This document shows positions 49,757 through 59,439 of a stretch of 62,389 nucleotides of DNA, piece by piece. Location of the stretch: the NCBI GenBank assembly GCA_048359995.1, contig DBGCPK010000011.1, positions 1-62,389 on the forward strand, in the 5' to 3' direction. The notes under the pieces were generated by a model that had not been told where the DNA came from, ran no database searches, and saw only the letters and a list, made by a program, of their open reading frames with translations. The stretch is from UBA3210 sp048359995. Its GTDB lineage: Bacteria > Bacillota_I > Bacilli_A > RFN20 > CAG-449. A program made the position numbers and the translations under genes. The stretch's first letter is position 1. Every line of letters starts with the position of its first letter.

Positions 49757-51509
49757 CGATGATCTCTTTCAGTTGCTCGATCGTCAGTTTCGGTCGGAAA
49801 TCCGGATCGAAAAGACCGTTGGTTTCCGCGTAGGTATCGTTGAATTGCGTGATGCAGTATCCGGCGATTCGGCGATTCGACGCGATTGAAGCGACCAAAT
49901 TTTTTACCGTTTCGAAATAGGAATCAAGATTCTTGCTCTGTTCGCCGTATCCCCATCCATCGCTTCCCGAAATGGTTGTCCCGACGAATTCGTCGATCAT
50001 CACCGGCTGCCCCCGATAGGAACATCCTTTCGCAAAGCAAGCGCGGAACTGCCTTTCTATCAACGTATGAGTATCTTGAACGGTCCGATCGAAGTCGAGA
50101 TAAATCTCGTTCAGCGTTTGAGCGTTCTGATCGTAGTTGTGCAAGGTGAGAATATCTGTTGCTTCCGTATGTTCCCAGCCGTCGTTATCGATTGCCAGCC
50201 GATCGGGATCGAGGGTTTTCGTCAAATAGTAAAGGCTACGGACAAAATTCATTTCTTCTTCGTTATAAGAAATCGTCGGCACTCCCCACGATTCGTTTAC
50301 CGGCACATAAGCGATGATGCAAGGGTGATTTTTGAATTGAAGGATTGCTTCTTTCGTCTGATTCACGAGCGAATCGACGGTGCGAAGAGAATATTCGTAA
50401 GGAGAAGGCATTTCGAAAAAGACGAAAAGCCCCAAGATATCGCAATAGTAGTAAAAGAGTTCATCCTCGATCTTCTGGTGCATTCGAATCCCGTTTAAAC
50501 CGATCTCTTTGCATTTTCGGATCACTTCGATGTAGTATTCTTCGTTTCCGGTCATCCCACCGTGGGGATAATAGCCTTGAAACAGAATCATTTTCAAAAG
50601 GACGGGGTTATTGTTGGAATAGAAGATGTTTTTTCTCGCTTCGAAATGATTGTATGCGGTGTAGGATCGGACGAAATCCAACATCTTGTCCTTATCGGAA
50701 AGAGTGTATTCCAAATCGAAAATATTCGGATGATCCGGAGTCCACGTCTGCACCCGAAACGCTTCGAATTCGTTTCGCATATCCAAAGCGATCGTTCCGT
50801 GTTCTTTAAGAAGGCGGAATGCAACTTCCTGAATCGGTCGGTCGTTGAAAGATACGCTGATTTTCAGTCTCATACCTTGTTGAAAATTTCTGATATCGTA
50901 TTCGAATACCAAAAGATTCTTCTTATAATCAAATCGCGTATGGACTTCGTTCAGACGGATAGAAGAAACCTGTTCCAACCAGACGGTTTTCCAAATTCCG
51001 CTGGTGGCTTTATACCAGCAACCGAAAGGGTCTTTCATCCAAGTTTGTTTTCCACGCGGTTTGTCGGCTTCCAGTCCGTCCTTGACGAACACCGTGATCG
51101 TGTTTTCGCCATCGTTCAAAAGCGGTCGAATATTCATCGAAAAACGCGTGTATCCTCCGATGTGGTGACCGGCATACCGACGATTGACATAGACGTTACA
51201 TTCGTAATCGACGGATTCGAAATGCAGCAAATAATCGCAATCCTCTATCTTCGGAAGGGTGAATTTTCTTTGGTACGCCATTTGGCTATGATGACTTTCG
51301 TCGTTGATTTCCGAATCTTCGCTTTGATATGCGTAAGGAACCTGAATCGCCTTCGAATCCGAGAAATCAAAGGCTTTTTCCGAAGGAAAAGCGATGTTTT
51401 CTTCGTTTTCGAGATATTTAAAATCCCACGTTCCGTTCAGTAAAAAGAAATTGTTTCGGGAGAACATTACTCTCGGATAATTTGGGCGATAACTTTTTGC
51501 ATGCTTCAT
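49743..51509 (-). CDS. Glycoside hydrolase family 2 protein
   Basis: A 588-residue cytosolic GH2 enzyme (beta-galactosidase/glucuronidase/mannosidase group). The jelly-roll N-domain (FLLNGTWDFKYLE, then YECNVYVNRRYAGHHIGGYTRF), the immunoglobulin-like domain and the TIM barrel are in normal order. The acid/base Glu is in YVPVNESWGV (about E407) and the nucleophile in MIDEFVG (about E503). It lacks the long C-terminal domain of LacZ. AGAGGT stands before the chosen ATG. It is transcribed divergently from the AraC regulator. The substrate is not deducible. Confidence 0.9.
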   Translation of the reverse strand: MKHAKSYRPNYPRVMFSRNNFFLLNGTWDFKYLENEENIAFPSEKAFDFSDSKAIQVPYAYQSEDSEINDESHHSQMAYQRKFTLPKIEDCDYLLHFESVDYECNVYVNRRYAGHHIGGYTRFSMNIRPLLNDGENTITVFVKDGLEADKPRGKQTWMKDPFGCWYKATSGIWKTVWLEQVSSIRLNEVHTRFDYKKNLLVFEYDIRNFQQGMRLKISVSFNDRPIQEVAFRLLKEHGTIALDMRNEFEAFRVQTWTPDHPNIFDLEYTLSDKDKMLDFVRSYTAYNHFEARKNIFYSNNNPVLLKMILFQGYYPHGGMTGNEEYYIEVIRKCKEIGLNGIRMHQKIEDELFYYYCDILGLFVFFEMPSPYEYSLRTVDSLVNQTKEAILQFKNHPCIIAYVPVNESWGVPTISYNEEEMNFVRSLYYLTKTLDPDRLAIDNDGWEHTEATDILTLHNYDQNAQTLNEIYLDFDRTVQDTHTLIERQFRACFAKGCSYRGQPVMIDEFVGTTISGSDGWGYGEQSKNLDSYFETVKNLVASIASNRRIAGYCITQFNDTYAETNGLFDPDFRPKLTIEQLKEIIDEKK

Positions 51510-51592
51510 AATTTGTACCTCTTTTTTTATTGTTGCCACAAATTTTGATCGTTGTAAAGTAAATTTTTTTAGTATTTCTTTCTCGTTTCACT

Positions 51593-51598
51593 TATAAT
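51593..51598 (+). promoter_or_regulatory. -10 box of the AraC gene
   Basis: TATAAT about 20 nt upstream of the TTG start, so the leader would be very short. No convincing -35 is at the right distance. Confidence 0.4.
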
Positions 51599-51617
51599 AT
51601 AAACGGGTGATTGTCCT

Positions 51618-52496
51618 TTGAAGAAGAATTCTATTTCCAATTATGTCGACGATTTTTTAAACGGAAGCATAACGGTTTACAATTATAATCCGATTATCAC
51701 CAATAATTACTGCATCTATTGTCAGGCTGCGGGCTTTCAAAAAACCGGACCTCATTATTACAACGAGATTGCTCGTTTTCCCAATTATATGGTCAATATG
51801 ACCACCAAAGGAAAAGGAAAGATCACGATCGACGGGTCGGAACGCGAATTGACTGCCGGAAGTCTCGTTTTTCTGCACAACGAAAATCATCATATCTTGG
51901 AGAAAATCGCGGGAGAAGAATGGGAGTTTGATTTTATCCACATTTTCGAAAGTGAAATGGTCTCTAAAATTTATCAATCCCTCGCAGGCAGTTCGGGTTG
52001 GATCGTGCAACTTTCCGCCACGGCAGAATACGAGAGGAATTTTGCCGAGATCATCCGCCTGCTCAGAAGAAAAGAAAGCAATTACGAAATCAATGTGTCG
52101 ATTGAAATCTACAAATTGCTGATGAGATTGACGGCGGAGAAGTCGTTGAATCCGAATCACGAACAGATCGATTCCGAAGTCGGAAAAGTTTCATTGTATA
52201 TGAAAGAGCATTTCAGCGAAAGAATTTCCATAAAAGATATCCTGAGTCAAACGTATTACTCCAAGAATTCCATCGAGCGATTGTTCAAAAAAAACATGCA
52301 TACGACAATGTGGGATTATCTTTCTTCCCTTCGACTCAACAGAGCCGAGGAACTGCTTCTTTCCACGAATAAGTCTTTGAAAGAGATTGCCGCCGAATGC
52401 GGGTGCGGAGACTATCGGACTTTGCACTATCTGTTTCGGACAAAAGTCAATTGCACGCCGAACGAATTCCGAAAGAGCAAGAAAAAATCAAAATAA
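51618..52496 (+). CDS. AraC-family transcriptional regulator
   Basis: A 292-residue regulator with an N-terminal cupin-type sensor domain (about 45-110, GKGKITIDGSERELTAGSLVFL) and two C-terminal helix-turn-helix motifs (about 205-285, with ISIKDILSQTYYSKNSIERLFKK in shortened form, LSSLRLNRAEELL and SLKEIAAECGCGDYRTLHYLF). The only plausible start is TTG at 51618, with no in-frame ATG until far downstream and no clear ribosome-binding site. It is divergent from the GH2 gene and upstream of the import operon, so it probably activates both in response to a sugar. Confidence 0.88.
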   Translation: MKKNSISNYVDDFLNGSITVYNYNPIITNNYCIYCQAAGFQKTGPHYYNEIARFPNYMVNMTTKGKGKITIDGSERELTAGSLVFLHNENHHILEKIAGEEWEFDFIHIFESEMVSKIYQSLAGSSGWIVQLSATAEYERNFAEIIRLLRRKESNYEINVSIEIYKLLMRLTAEKSLNPNHEQIDSEVGKVSLYMKEHFSERISIKDILSQTYYSKNSIERLFKKNMHTTMWDYLSSLRLNRAEELLLSTNKSLKEIAAECGCGDYRTLHYLFRTKVNCTPNEFRKSKKKSK

Positions 52497-52539
52497 AAAC
52501 CAACCATATACCACTTAACACCAAGTCTTTTTCGTTTGT

Positions 52540-52568
52540 TTGACACGAATTTCGACCTCATCAATAAT
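52540..52568 (+). promoter_or_regulatory. Promoter of the second import operon
   Basis: TTGACA, 17 nt, AATAAT. Transcription would start near 52575, which rules out the ATG at 52567 and supports the start at 52591. Confidence 0.6.
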
Positions 52569-52590
52569 GGGATTGAGGTATCGGGAGTTA

Positions 52591-53874
52591 ATGGGAACGA
52601 GTGAAAACAAAAAGAAATCTTTCGCTCTACGAGAGCGTGTAACCGCTTCAATCGAAAAGAGAAAAGCGTACAAAGAACGAGAAGCTTTTCATCGTTCCGT
52701 TTTGAAAGAGGCAAAAAAAGATCGCAAGATGCTTCACGAAGCGCCTGATACGGGTTATATCGTTCTTCAAAATATCAATAAAATTTACGACAATCACGTT
52801 CAGGCGGTTTTCGATTTCAATCTGAATATCGGCAAAAACGAGTTCATCGTCTTCGTCGGGCCGTCGGGTTGCGGGAAATCGACGACGCTTCGCATGATCG
52901 CCGGATTGGAAGAGATTACTTCCGGACGGCTGTTTATCGATGGGGAGTACGCGAACGATCTTCTCCCCAAAGATCGTCAGATCGCGATGGTTTTCCAGTC
53001 ATATGCGTTATACCCGCATATGAGCGTCTACAAAAATATGGCATTTTCTTTGAAATATCACAAAAAGGCTGAAAATATCGTCGATAAAAGCGGAAACAGC
53101 CGGACGGTTTATCGTCGGTACACGAAAGAGGAAATCAGAAAGCGTGTTCTTGAAGCGGCCGAAGTGCTGGAACTTACCGAGTTTCTCGATCGAAAACCGC
53201 GGGCGCTTTCCGGCGGTCAATGTCAAAGGGTCGCTTTGGGAAGAGCGATTGTTCGGAAACCGAAAGTCTTTTTGATGGACGAACCTCTTTCCAATTTAGA
53301 TGCGAAATTGAGAGTGTCGATGCGAAGCGAAATCGTCGCTCTCCACAAACGAGTTGGAGCGACGACGATTTACGTTACTCACGATCAGACGGAAGCGATG
53401 ACGATGGCCGATCGAATCGTGGTGATGTCGAAAGGTTTCATTCAACAGGTCGGCACGCCGTTGGAAATTTACAATAAACCCGCCAATGTCTTTGTCGCCA
53501 AGTTTATCGGTTCGCCGTCGATGAATATCGTCGACGCTGCCGTGAAAGACAATGCGGTGATTATCCGCGGAAATACCGTTTTGAGTTTATCTCGGACAGT
53601 TTACGATTCGATTGGAAATTCGGAAAAAATCGGTTTCGGTATCCGACCGGAAAACATCGAAATCGACGAAGGGGAGAAAGGATTTTCCGTTCGGGTCGAT
53701 TCGGTGGAGTTGCTCGGAAACGAATTTTTGTTTATTTTTACTCTTTTTGAGGAGAAGTGGATCGGAAAATCGTCGATCAAGGAACGGCTGATCCAAACAG
53801 GGGATACAATCCGGATCCGTTTTGACGAAAAACGCATTCACCTGTTTGATCCGGAAACGAAAATGAGACGATAA
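52591..53874 (+). CDS. MsmK/MalK-type sugar-import ATPase with basic N-terminal extension
   Basis: A 427-residue ABC ATPase. Residues 1-55 are an unusual, highly charged extension (helix-forming, with KKKSFALRERV, EKRKAYKEREAF and KEAKKDRK) before the standard YIVLQNINKIYDNH. The core has VGPSGCGKST, MVFQSYALYPH, signature LSGGQCQRVAL, FLMDEPLSNLD, VTHDQ and the C-terminal regulatory OB domain. I place the start at 52591, after the promoter and close behind GGGAG. It heads the operon and should serve the permeases at 55300 and 56238. Confidence 0.92.
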   Translation: MGTSENKKKSFALRERVTASIEKRKAYKEREAFHRSVLKEAKKDRKMLHEAPDTGYIVLQNINKIYDNHVQAVFDFNLNIGKNEFIVFVGPSGCGKSTTLRMIAGLEEITSGRLFIDGEYANDLLPKDRQIAMVFQSYALYPHMSVYKNMAFSLKYHKKAENIVDKSGNSRTVYRRYTKEEIRKRVLEAAEVLELTEFLDRKPRALSGGQCQRVALGRAIVRKPKVFLMDEPLSNLDAKLRVSMRSEIVALHKRVGATTIYVTHDQTEAMTMADRIVVMSKGFIQQVGTPLEIYNKPANVFVAKFIGSPSMNIVDAAVKDNAVIIRGNTVLSLSRTVYDSIGNSEKIGFGIRPENIEIDEGEKGFSVRVDSVELLGNEFLFIFTLFEEKWIGKSSIKERLIQTGDTIRIRFDEKRIHLFDPETKMRR

Positions 53875-53889
53875 AGGAGTTGTGTATTT

Positions 53890-55290
53890 ATGAAAAAAAT
53901 CGCTTTATATTTGTTGCCTGCCGCCCTCTTGCTGACAGGTTGTGTGAATTCGGCGAATCAGTCTTCGGTCGGCGTAAACGAAGATCCGGACATTCTCGAA
54001 TCCATTCAAAAAAAATACGACGATCTTCCGTGGGAGTATTCCGGCGAAGAAGCGACCATTACGATGTGCCATTGGGATTCGGCGGGTCGAAATGTCGAAC
54101 AGGCCGTCATCAATGCGATGCTGAAAGGGTTCAATCATCGTTATCCGAATATCCACGTCGAACTGGAAATTTTGGGCGAATACGAGGGAACTTACGGAAA
54201 CAACATCTCTGCGAATAACGTTCACGATGTGTTTCTTGTTCCCGACGGAGTGTTCGGGTCGTGGGCCGGCACGAAGAAAATGGTCAATCTCGATCCGTAC
54301 ATTCAAAGTAGCGAAATTCTCGACACCGACAACATCTATGAGACGGCGTTGACTAGGTATCAGTTCAACTATGGCGCTTCCCGTCCGGGCGAGGGCAATC
54401 AACTCGCATTGCCGAAAGACATCGGACCATACGTGATGTATTACAACGCCGACATCTTCGAGCAGATGAACGTGGATTTGCCGCCGTCCGATCGCATAAT
54501 GACGATCGAAGAGGCCACGGAGATGTGGCAGGCGTTGACCAAAACCGATTCCAAAGGCGAAATCACCTGTTACGGAGTCGGCGGTCTTCCGATAGAGGGG
54601 TTGGTTTGGTCGGCCGGAGGCGATTTTCTGAACGAAAACCGAGACGCCTTTCCGACGGAGGAAAACGCGCTTAAGGGATTGAAAAAAGGGTATCAGTATA
54701 TGCAGGATGCCTATTTCGAATACAAAGTTCAGCCGCCGAGCGAGTTTACCGGTTCCTCCGATCCGTCCACGTTGTTTTCGATGCAAAGAGTCGCCACTTA
54801 TATCGGAGGTCGTTACAACGTAACTTCATTTAAAGAACTGGATTTCAACTGGAATGTCTGCTACGTGCCGGCTTTCAGCGAAAATCCGACCAAGAATATG
54901 TACAGCGGATCGGTAGGCTACGCGATGTATTCCGGTTGCCGGAACAAAGAAGCCGCGTGGAAACTGATCGAATATATTTCCAGCAGGGAAGGACAGGAAA
55001 TTCTTTCATCGACGGGATTCCAAATCCCGGTTTACGGCGATCTCTCCCTTTCGGAAGATGTCGTCAATCGTGAAGAATCGCTCTATCCGGGCCTCAACTA
55101 CGAAGTTTTCGTTCACAGCGCGGAAACGCAATCTTATGGTCTATGGCAATACCGTAACAATCAGCAATGGAAAACACTGGGATACGATACTACCAGCGAA
55201 TATCTCTATCATAAAGATCCTGAAAAGCGCTGGACCGTCGATTATTTCCTCGAACAAGCGAAGAGCAAGGTCAACGCCAATTTATATTGA
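53890..55290 (+). CDS. Sugar ABC transporter solute-binding lipoprotein
   Basis: A 466-residue lipid-anchored binding protein (C18 in LLTGC) of the cluster-B sugar type. Features include ATITMCHWDSAGRNVEQ, a ligand cleft rich in aromatic residues and SVGYAMYSGCRNKEAAWKLIEYISS near the end. AAAGGAG precedes the ATG, 15 nt after the ATPase gene. It is not closely similar to the binding protein at 40060, so the two systems probably import different sugars. Confidence 0.9.
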   Translation: MKKIALYLLPAALLLTGCVNSANQSSVGVNEDPDILESIQKKYDDLPWEYSGEEATITMCHWDSAGRNVEQAVINAMLKGFNHRYPNIHVELEILGEYEGTYGNNISANNVHDVFLVPDGVFGSWAGTKKMVNLDPYIQSSEILDTDNIYETALTRYQFNYGASRPGEGNQLALPKDIGPYVMYYNADIFEQMNVDLPPSDRIMTIEEATEMWQALTKTDSKGEITCYGVGGLPIEGLVWSAGGDFLNENRDAFPTEENALKGLKKGYQYMQDAYFEYKVQPPSEFTGSSDPSTLFSMQRVATYIGGRYNVTSFKELDFNWNVCYVPAFSENPTKNMYSGSVGYAMYSGCRNKEAAWKLIEYISSREGQEILSSTGFQIPVYGDLSLSEDVVNREESLYPGLNYEVFVHSAETQSYGLWQYRNNQQWKTLGYDTTSEYLYHKDPEKRWTVDYFLEQAKSKVNANLY

Positions 55291-55299
55291 TAGAGCATT

Positions 55300-56208
55300 A
55301 TGGAAAGAAAAAAGATTTATCATGTCGACAAGCGAAAAAGAAACCAGCATATCTACGGATATCTTTTTACTGCGCCTTTATTGATCGGATTGATATTATT
55401 CTTTTTCATTCCTTTAGGGTATGCCGTTTATCTCTCGTTTACCGATTTTTCTTTTCAGAACATCGATTCTTACTCTTTCGTGGGATTTCAAAATTATATC
55501 GACGCCTTTTCAGACGAATGGTTTCTTCGCGCTTTGATCAACGCGTTAATCAATTCCATCGGCGTGCCGATCGGTTTGATCATCGCTTTGGTTTTGTCCA
55601 ATTTTCTGGTCACCTATAAAAAAGGATCACTGCTCTTTCGGACGATCTATTACATTCCGACAGTATGTGGCGCGGTGATCGTCACGTTCATCTGGAAATG
55701 GTTGTATCTTCCGATTTACGGATTTCTGCCGAAAGTGTTTTCTTTCTTCGGTATCGCAGACATGGTCTTTCTGGGAGAGGATTATTTCTGGCCGTCGATG
55801 ATCGTTATGGGGATTTGGAACGGGTTGGGAACGTCGGTCCTTTTATTGTTTGCTCAATTGAAAAACATCTCGAAAAGTCTCTATGAATCCGCGACGATCG
55901 ACGGATGCAACGGATTTCAAAAATTCGCTCACATCACCGTCCCTGGCGTCTCTCCGATTCTGTTCTATATCCTCGTAACGGGAATTTCGGGGTCTTTTCA
56001 GGATTTTGCTCGTTTTCAGGCGATGCGGGGAAACAGCATCACTATGTGGTCAATTATGCCGGTCTGGTACATCTATCAATATACGGGAAGCGCATGGAAT
56101 TATCAGTTGGGATATGCCAGCGCTTTGGGAATTCTTTTGGGATTAGTGATTATCTTCCTCTCGGCCGTCAATTTCGTCATTTCGAAACTATGGGTGAAAA
56201 AAAACTGA
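55300..56208 (+). CDS. Sugar ABC transporter permease (MalF-like)
   Basis: A 302-residue six-helix permease with the EAA loop YESATIDGCNGFQKFAHITVPGVSP near residue 195. A basic N-terminus (MERKKIYHVDKRKRNQ) precedes helix 1. It starts 9 nt after the binding-protein gene and is followed after 29 nt by its partner. Confidence 0.92.
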   Translation: MERKKIYHVDKRKRNQHIYGYLFTAPLLIGLILFFFIPLGYAVYLSFTDFSFQNIDSYSFVGFQNYIDAFSDEWFLRALINALINSIGVPIGLIIALVLSNFLVTYKKGSLLFRTIYYIPTVCGAVIVTFIWKWLYLPIYGFLPKVFSFFGIADMVFLGEDYFWPSMIVMGIWNGLGTSVLLLFAQLKNISKSLYESATIDGCNGFQKFAHITVPGVSPILFYILVTGISGSFQDFARFQAMRGNSITMWSIMPVWYIYQYTGSAWNYQLGYASALGILLGLVIIFLSAVNFVISKLWVKKN

Positions 56209-56237
56209 ATTGAAAAACAGTAGAAAGGAGGGATACG

Positions 56238-57113
56238 ATGATGAATGCAAAAAAGAAAAAAGGAAGAAGACGCGGAAGAAAAAATCAGGCGATGAAAATC
56301 GTCTCGACGAGCATCGTTTATCTGATTTTGATTCTTTTCGCCATCTTGTTTATTCTGCCGTTTATCATCGCGTTAAGCGCTTCGCTGACTACGCCGGAAA
56401 ACATTTTCGATTTCAAACTGATTCCCAATCCGATCGATATCGGAAATTATGTGAGATTATTCAGCGAAAACAATGTGATGAACGCATTCTTGAACACGTT
56501 TCTGTACATCGTTCCTCCGGTTTTCGTCGGTATGATTTTCTCAACCTGCGCCGCATATGCCTTGGCGAGGTTGAAGTTCAGAGGGAGAAAGGCGATCTTC
56601 TATATTCTAATCTCGACGATGACGATTCCCGGAATCATCATTCTGATGCCGTCTTACGACTTATTCGTCAACGTGTACAAGTGGTACGGAACGCCGCTTC
56701 CGATCATCGTTCCAGGACTTTTCGGTAGCGTCGGGGTGATGTTCTTCCTCTATCAGTATTTTCTTTCCTTGCCGAAAGAACTGGAAGAGGCGGCAGAAGT
56801 GGACGGGTTGACCCGATGGGGAATTTTCGCGAAAATCATCGTTCCGATTTCTTTTCCCGCCATAGCGACGCAGTTGATTCTTTCTTTCAACGGAGCGTAC
56901 AACGACTATATGACTCCGTTATTATACGTAGGTACCAAACCTCAGTTGTTTACCATTCAACTGTTGGTCAATTCGCTTTCGACGGCGCAGAACGTGAAAT
57001 ATACGCTTCTGATGGCGGGAGCGGTTACGGCTTTGTTGCCGACGATGGTGCTTTATGTTTTATGTCAGCGCTTTTTCGTACAGGGCGTGACGATGTCGGG
57101 AATTAAGGGGTGA
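56238..57113 (+). CDS. Sugar ABC transporter permease (MalG-like)
   Basis: A 291-residue six-helix permease whose EAA loop reads LEEAAEVDGLTRWGIFAKIIVP. The start is at one of two adjacent ATGs, preceded by AAAGGAGGG. A lysine/arginine-rich N-terminal tail is present. It is 4 nt upstream of the alpha/alpha-type lipoprotein gene. Confidence 0.92.
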   Translation: MMNAKKKKGRRRGRKNQAMKIVSTSIVYLILILFAILFILPFIIALSASLTTPENIFDFKLIPNPIDIGNYVRLFSENNVMNAFLNTFLYIVPPVFVGMIFSTCAAYALARLKFRGRKAIFYILISTMTIPGIIILMPSYDLFVNVYKWYGTPLPIIVPGLFGSVGVMFFLYQYFLSLPKELEEAAEVDGLTRWGIFAKIIVPISFPAIATQLILSFNGAYNDYMTPLLYVGTKPQLFTIQLLVNSLSTAQNVKYTLLMAGAVTALLPTMVLYVLCQRFFVQGVTMSGIKG

Positions 57114-57117
57114 TTTT

Positions 57118-59439
57118 ATGAAATTCAAAAGAGTGGGTCTGTTTCTCATTGCGATGGGAATATCTCTTTCGGGATGTCGCAACAGTGGAGGTACGAGTAT
57201 GTCGAAACCGAATTCTTACGAAGAAATCGAAATGACCACGGATACATTTTCGGTTAAAATCGTGAAAAACAGCGAGAATCTGCTTTCGCCGAGCATCTGC
57301 ATCGGAACCGAAGAGGAGGCGCTTTATTCCGATGAGCCGATTATCATCAATGTTCGGAGTAAATCTTCCGGCATTATCGAAACTTTCTCGGAAACCGCTT
57401 ATTCTTCGGGATATACGTCATTTTATGAGAAAGACGGCGTGTTCACTTTTAAGGGTGAAGTGAGAACGTCAAATCATTCTTTGTTCCTTGTGGAGGACGA
57501 ATATTCGATTGAAAACGGGGCGTTGATCGTCAAAAGAAATATTACCGTCAAGGAAGCGGGCGAAAAAGACGCGGGGTATTCCTCGACGATCCGGTTTAAG
57601 GATAAGAATTCCGCTTCCAGCGGCGATTATGACTACTTCATGCCCTCGATCATCTACAAAGATACCGAAAATATGACTAGCGGAGCGATTTTTTCGAATA
57701 CCGATTTGGTCGGAAAAATCTACGTCAAGGAAACGCGCACGGGTCTTCCGATGATGTATATGAGAAATGCGAGAGCAAATTACGCGTTTTCTTTGGCGCA
57801 TATCGACTTGGATATCTCGGCAGGAAACCTCGTCGGCGGAGGAGAAAACGGCGCGGTCGACGACGCGATCCGTTACGGCGGCATCGGCATGACTTGCACG
57901 CCGATCAAGTCGGTGGATTTCGTCTATCCCTGCGCCGAAGGACCGGTCACGTACGATTCCGGCTCGACGTGGGCGAGAAGATATCACGAAATGAACGTCG
58001 ACGATTCCGATTCGTTCTCCGTCGCTTTGTATTGCGAACGGTCTTCCTCTTATCAAGATTCAATGGTTTCCGCTTACGAAAAAATGTATTCGCTGATTCA
58101 GCCTTCCGTCGCGGAAATCGACATCGATCGGGTTTACGAAGACAACCTGGAAATTTTTAAATCCGAATACAAAGAATTCGGAAGCGGCGATATTGTTTAC
58201 GCCGGAGAGCCTTGGAGTCTGACGCTTCCGAACGCGACGATCAATCAAGGGTATAGTTCACAGATGGGATTCGTCGGTCAACAGATTCCCGTCGGTTACC
58301 AACTTTATCGATACGGGATAGAAAATGACGATGAAGAGACGAGGAGAAAAGGGGAGACGATTCTCGACTTTTGGAGTTCTTCGAGCATTCACGGAAATTA
58401 TTTCCCGATCGTCTGGTGGGATCCTTCCGATACCGGAAATGCCGGAAGCGCGCGAAGTTATCCTTGTTTTCTCCGTTGCATGATCGACGGAATGGAAGGA
58501 ATGCTCGATGCGTATTTGGAAAGCGTAAAGGCAGGAGAGGCAAAGCAAAGATGGGGCGATGTCGTTCTCCGCTTTGCGGAAAATCTCGTCAAAGTGCAGA
58601 ATACAAACGGAAGTTTTTACCGCGCGTATAATCTCGATGGTACCGTTTCGACGGACACGTCGAACGCCAACTATCAGGGAACGAGCGAACTGAATACGCC
58701 TATCTCGGTGCGCTTTCTGTGCAAAATGTACGAGTTTACGGAAGATCGGAAATATTTGGTTGCGGCCGAAAAAGCCGCGCAGTACTGCTATAATAACCTC
58801 TATTTACAATTGGGAAAATATGTCGGAGGAACGCCGGATAATCCGAATACCGTCGATAAAGAAGCGGCAGTGTATGCGATGTACGCATTCACTTCGATCT
58901 ATATGTTGACGAACGAAGAGGAGTATCTGAATGCCGCGAAACACGCTGCAATCTCCGCGATGTCATGGGTTTACGTTTACGATTTTGCCGTTCCGTGCAC
59001 CGCATCGGTTGAAAAGATCAATACCATGAAAGACGGAGGAACCAAAGGGTTTTCTTTGATCGCCACCGGTCATTCCGCCGCGGACAATTATGCGGCATAT
59101 ACCTACTACGAACTCTTCAAACTGGCGGTTTTAAGCGGAGAATCGGTTTTCAGGGATTTCGCCTATTTCATTCAAAACAATACCAAATTATGCACCGATT
59201 ACGACGGAAGGATGAATTTTAAATACCGCGCGCTGATGCCGGAAGCCACTCGCGTCGCCGATTTCGCGTTCGCAAGCGTGGGAACGTGGCTTCCTTGGTC
59301 GGCGATCGCCAACGTCGAACCGATCGCGGCGATGGAAAAAACGTTCGGGCAGACCGACGTAAGTAAACTCGATATTGCCGACGAACAACTGAAAACGCGA
59401 TTGTATGCTTACGGAACAGGAGGTCAATACAATGGATAA
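57118..59439 (+). CDS. Surface lipoprotein with putative (alpha/alpha) glycan-active domain
   Basis: A 773-residue lipoprotein (C20 in LSGC). The first 350 residues look beta-rich; residues about 370-740 form helical repeats typical of (alpha/alpha) toroid glycosidases or lyases, with RWGDVVLRFAENLVKVQ, NGSFYRAYNLDG, EDRKYLVAAEKAAQYCYNN and EYLNAAKHAAISAMSW. Conserved acids and aromatics such as IVWWDPSD and YQGTSELN may line the active site. I cannot assign a CAZy family. The position right after the permeases suggests that it prepares the imported glycan outside the cell. Confidence 0.65.
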   Translation: MKFKRVGLFLIAMGISLSGCRNSGGTSMSKPNSYEEIEMTTDTFSVKIVKNSENLLSPSICIGTEEEALYSDEPIIINVRSKSSGIIETFSETAYSSGYTSFYEKDGVFTFKGEVRTSNHSLFLVEDEYSIENGALIVKRNITVKEAGEKDAGYSSTIRFKDKNSASSGDYDYFMPSIIYKDTENMTSGAIFSNTDLVGKIYVKETRTGLPMMYMRNARANYAFSLAHIDLDISAGNLVGGGENGAVDDAIRYGGIGMTCTPIKSVDFVYPCAEGPVTYDSGSTWARRYHEMNVDDSDSFSVALYCERSSSYQDSMVSAYEKMYSLIQPSVAEIDIDRVYEDNLEIFKSEYKEFGSGDIVYAGEPWSLTLPNATINQGYSSQMGFVGQQIPVGYQLYRYGIENDDEETRRKGETILDFWSSSSIHGNYFPIVWWDPSDTGNAGSARSYPCFLRCMIDGMEGMLDAYLESVKAGEAKQRWGDVVLRFAENLVKVQNTNGSFYRAYNLDGTVSTDTSNANYQGTSELNTPISVRFLCKMYEFTEDRKYLVAAEKAAQYCYNNLYLQLGKYVGGTPDNPNTVDKEAAVYAMYAFTSIYMLTNEEEYLNAAKHAAISAMSWVYVYDFAVPCTASVEKINTMKDGGTKGFSLIATGHSAADNYAAYTYYELFKLAVLSGESVFRDFAYFIQNNTKLCTDYDGRMNFKYRALMPEATRVADFAFASVGTWLPWSAIANVEPIAAMEKTFGQTDVSKLDIADEQLKTRLYAYGTGGQYNG

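Noticed and set aside
52540..52590. Upstream in-frame start codons for the second MsmK gene (52540, 52567)
   Set aside because: They fall within the -35 and -10 boxes of a good promoter and have no ribosome-binding site; the ATG at 52591 is downstream of the predicted transcript start.
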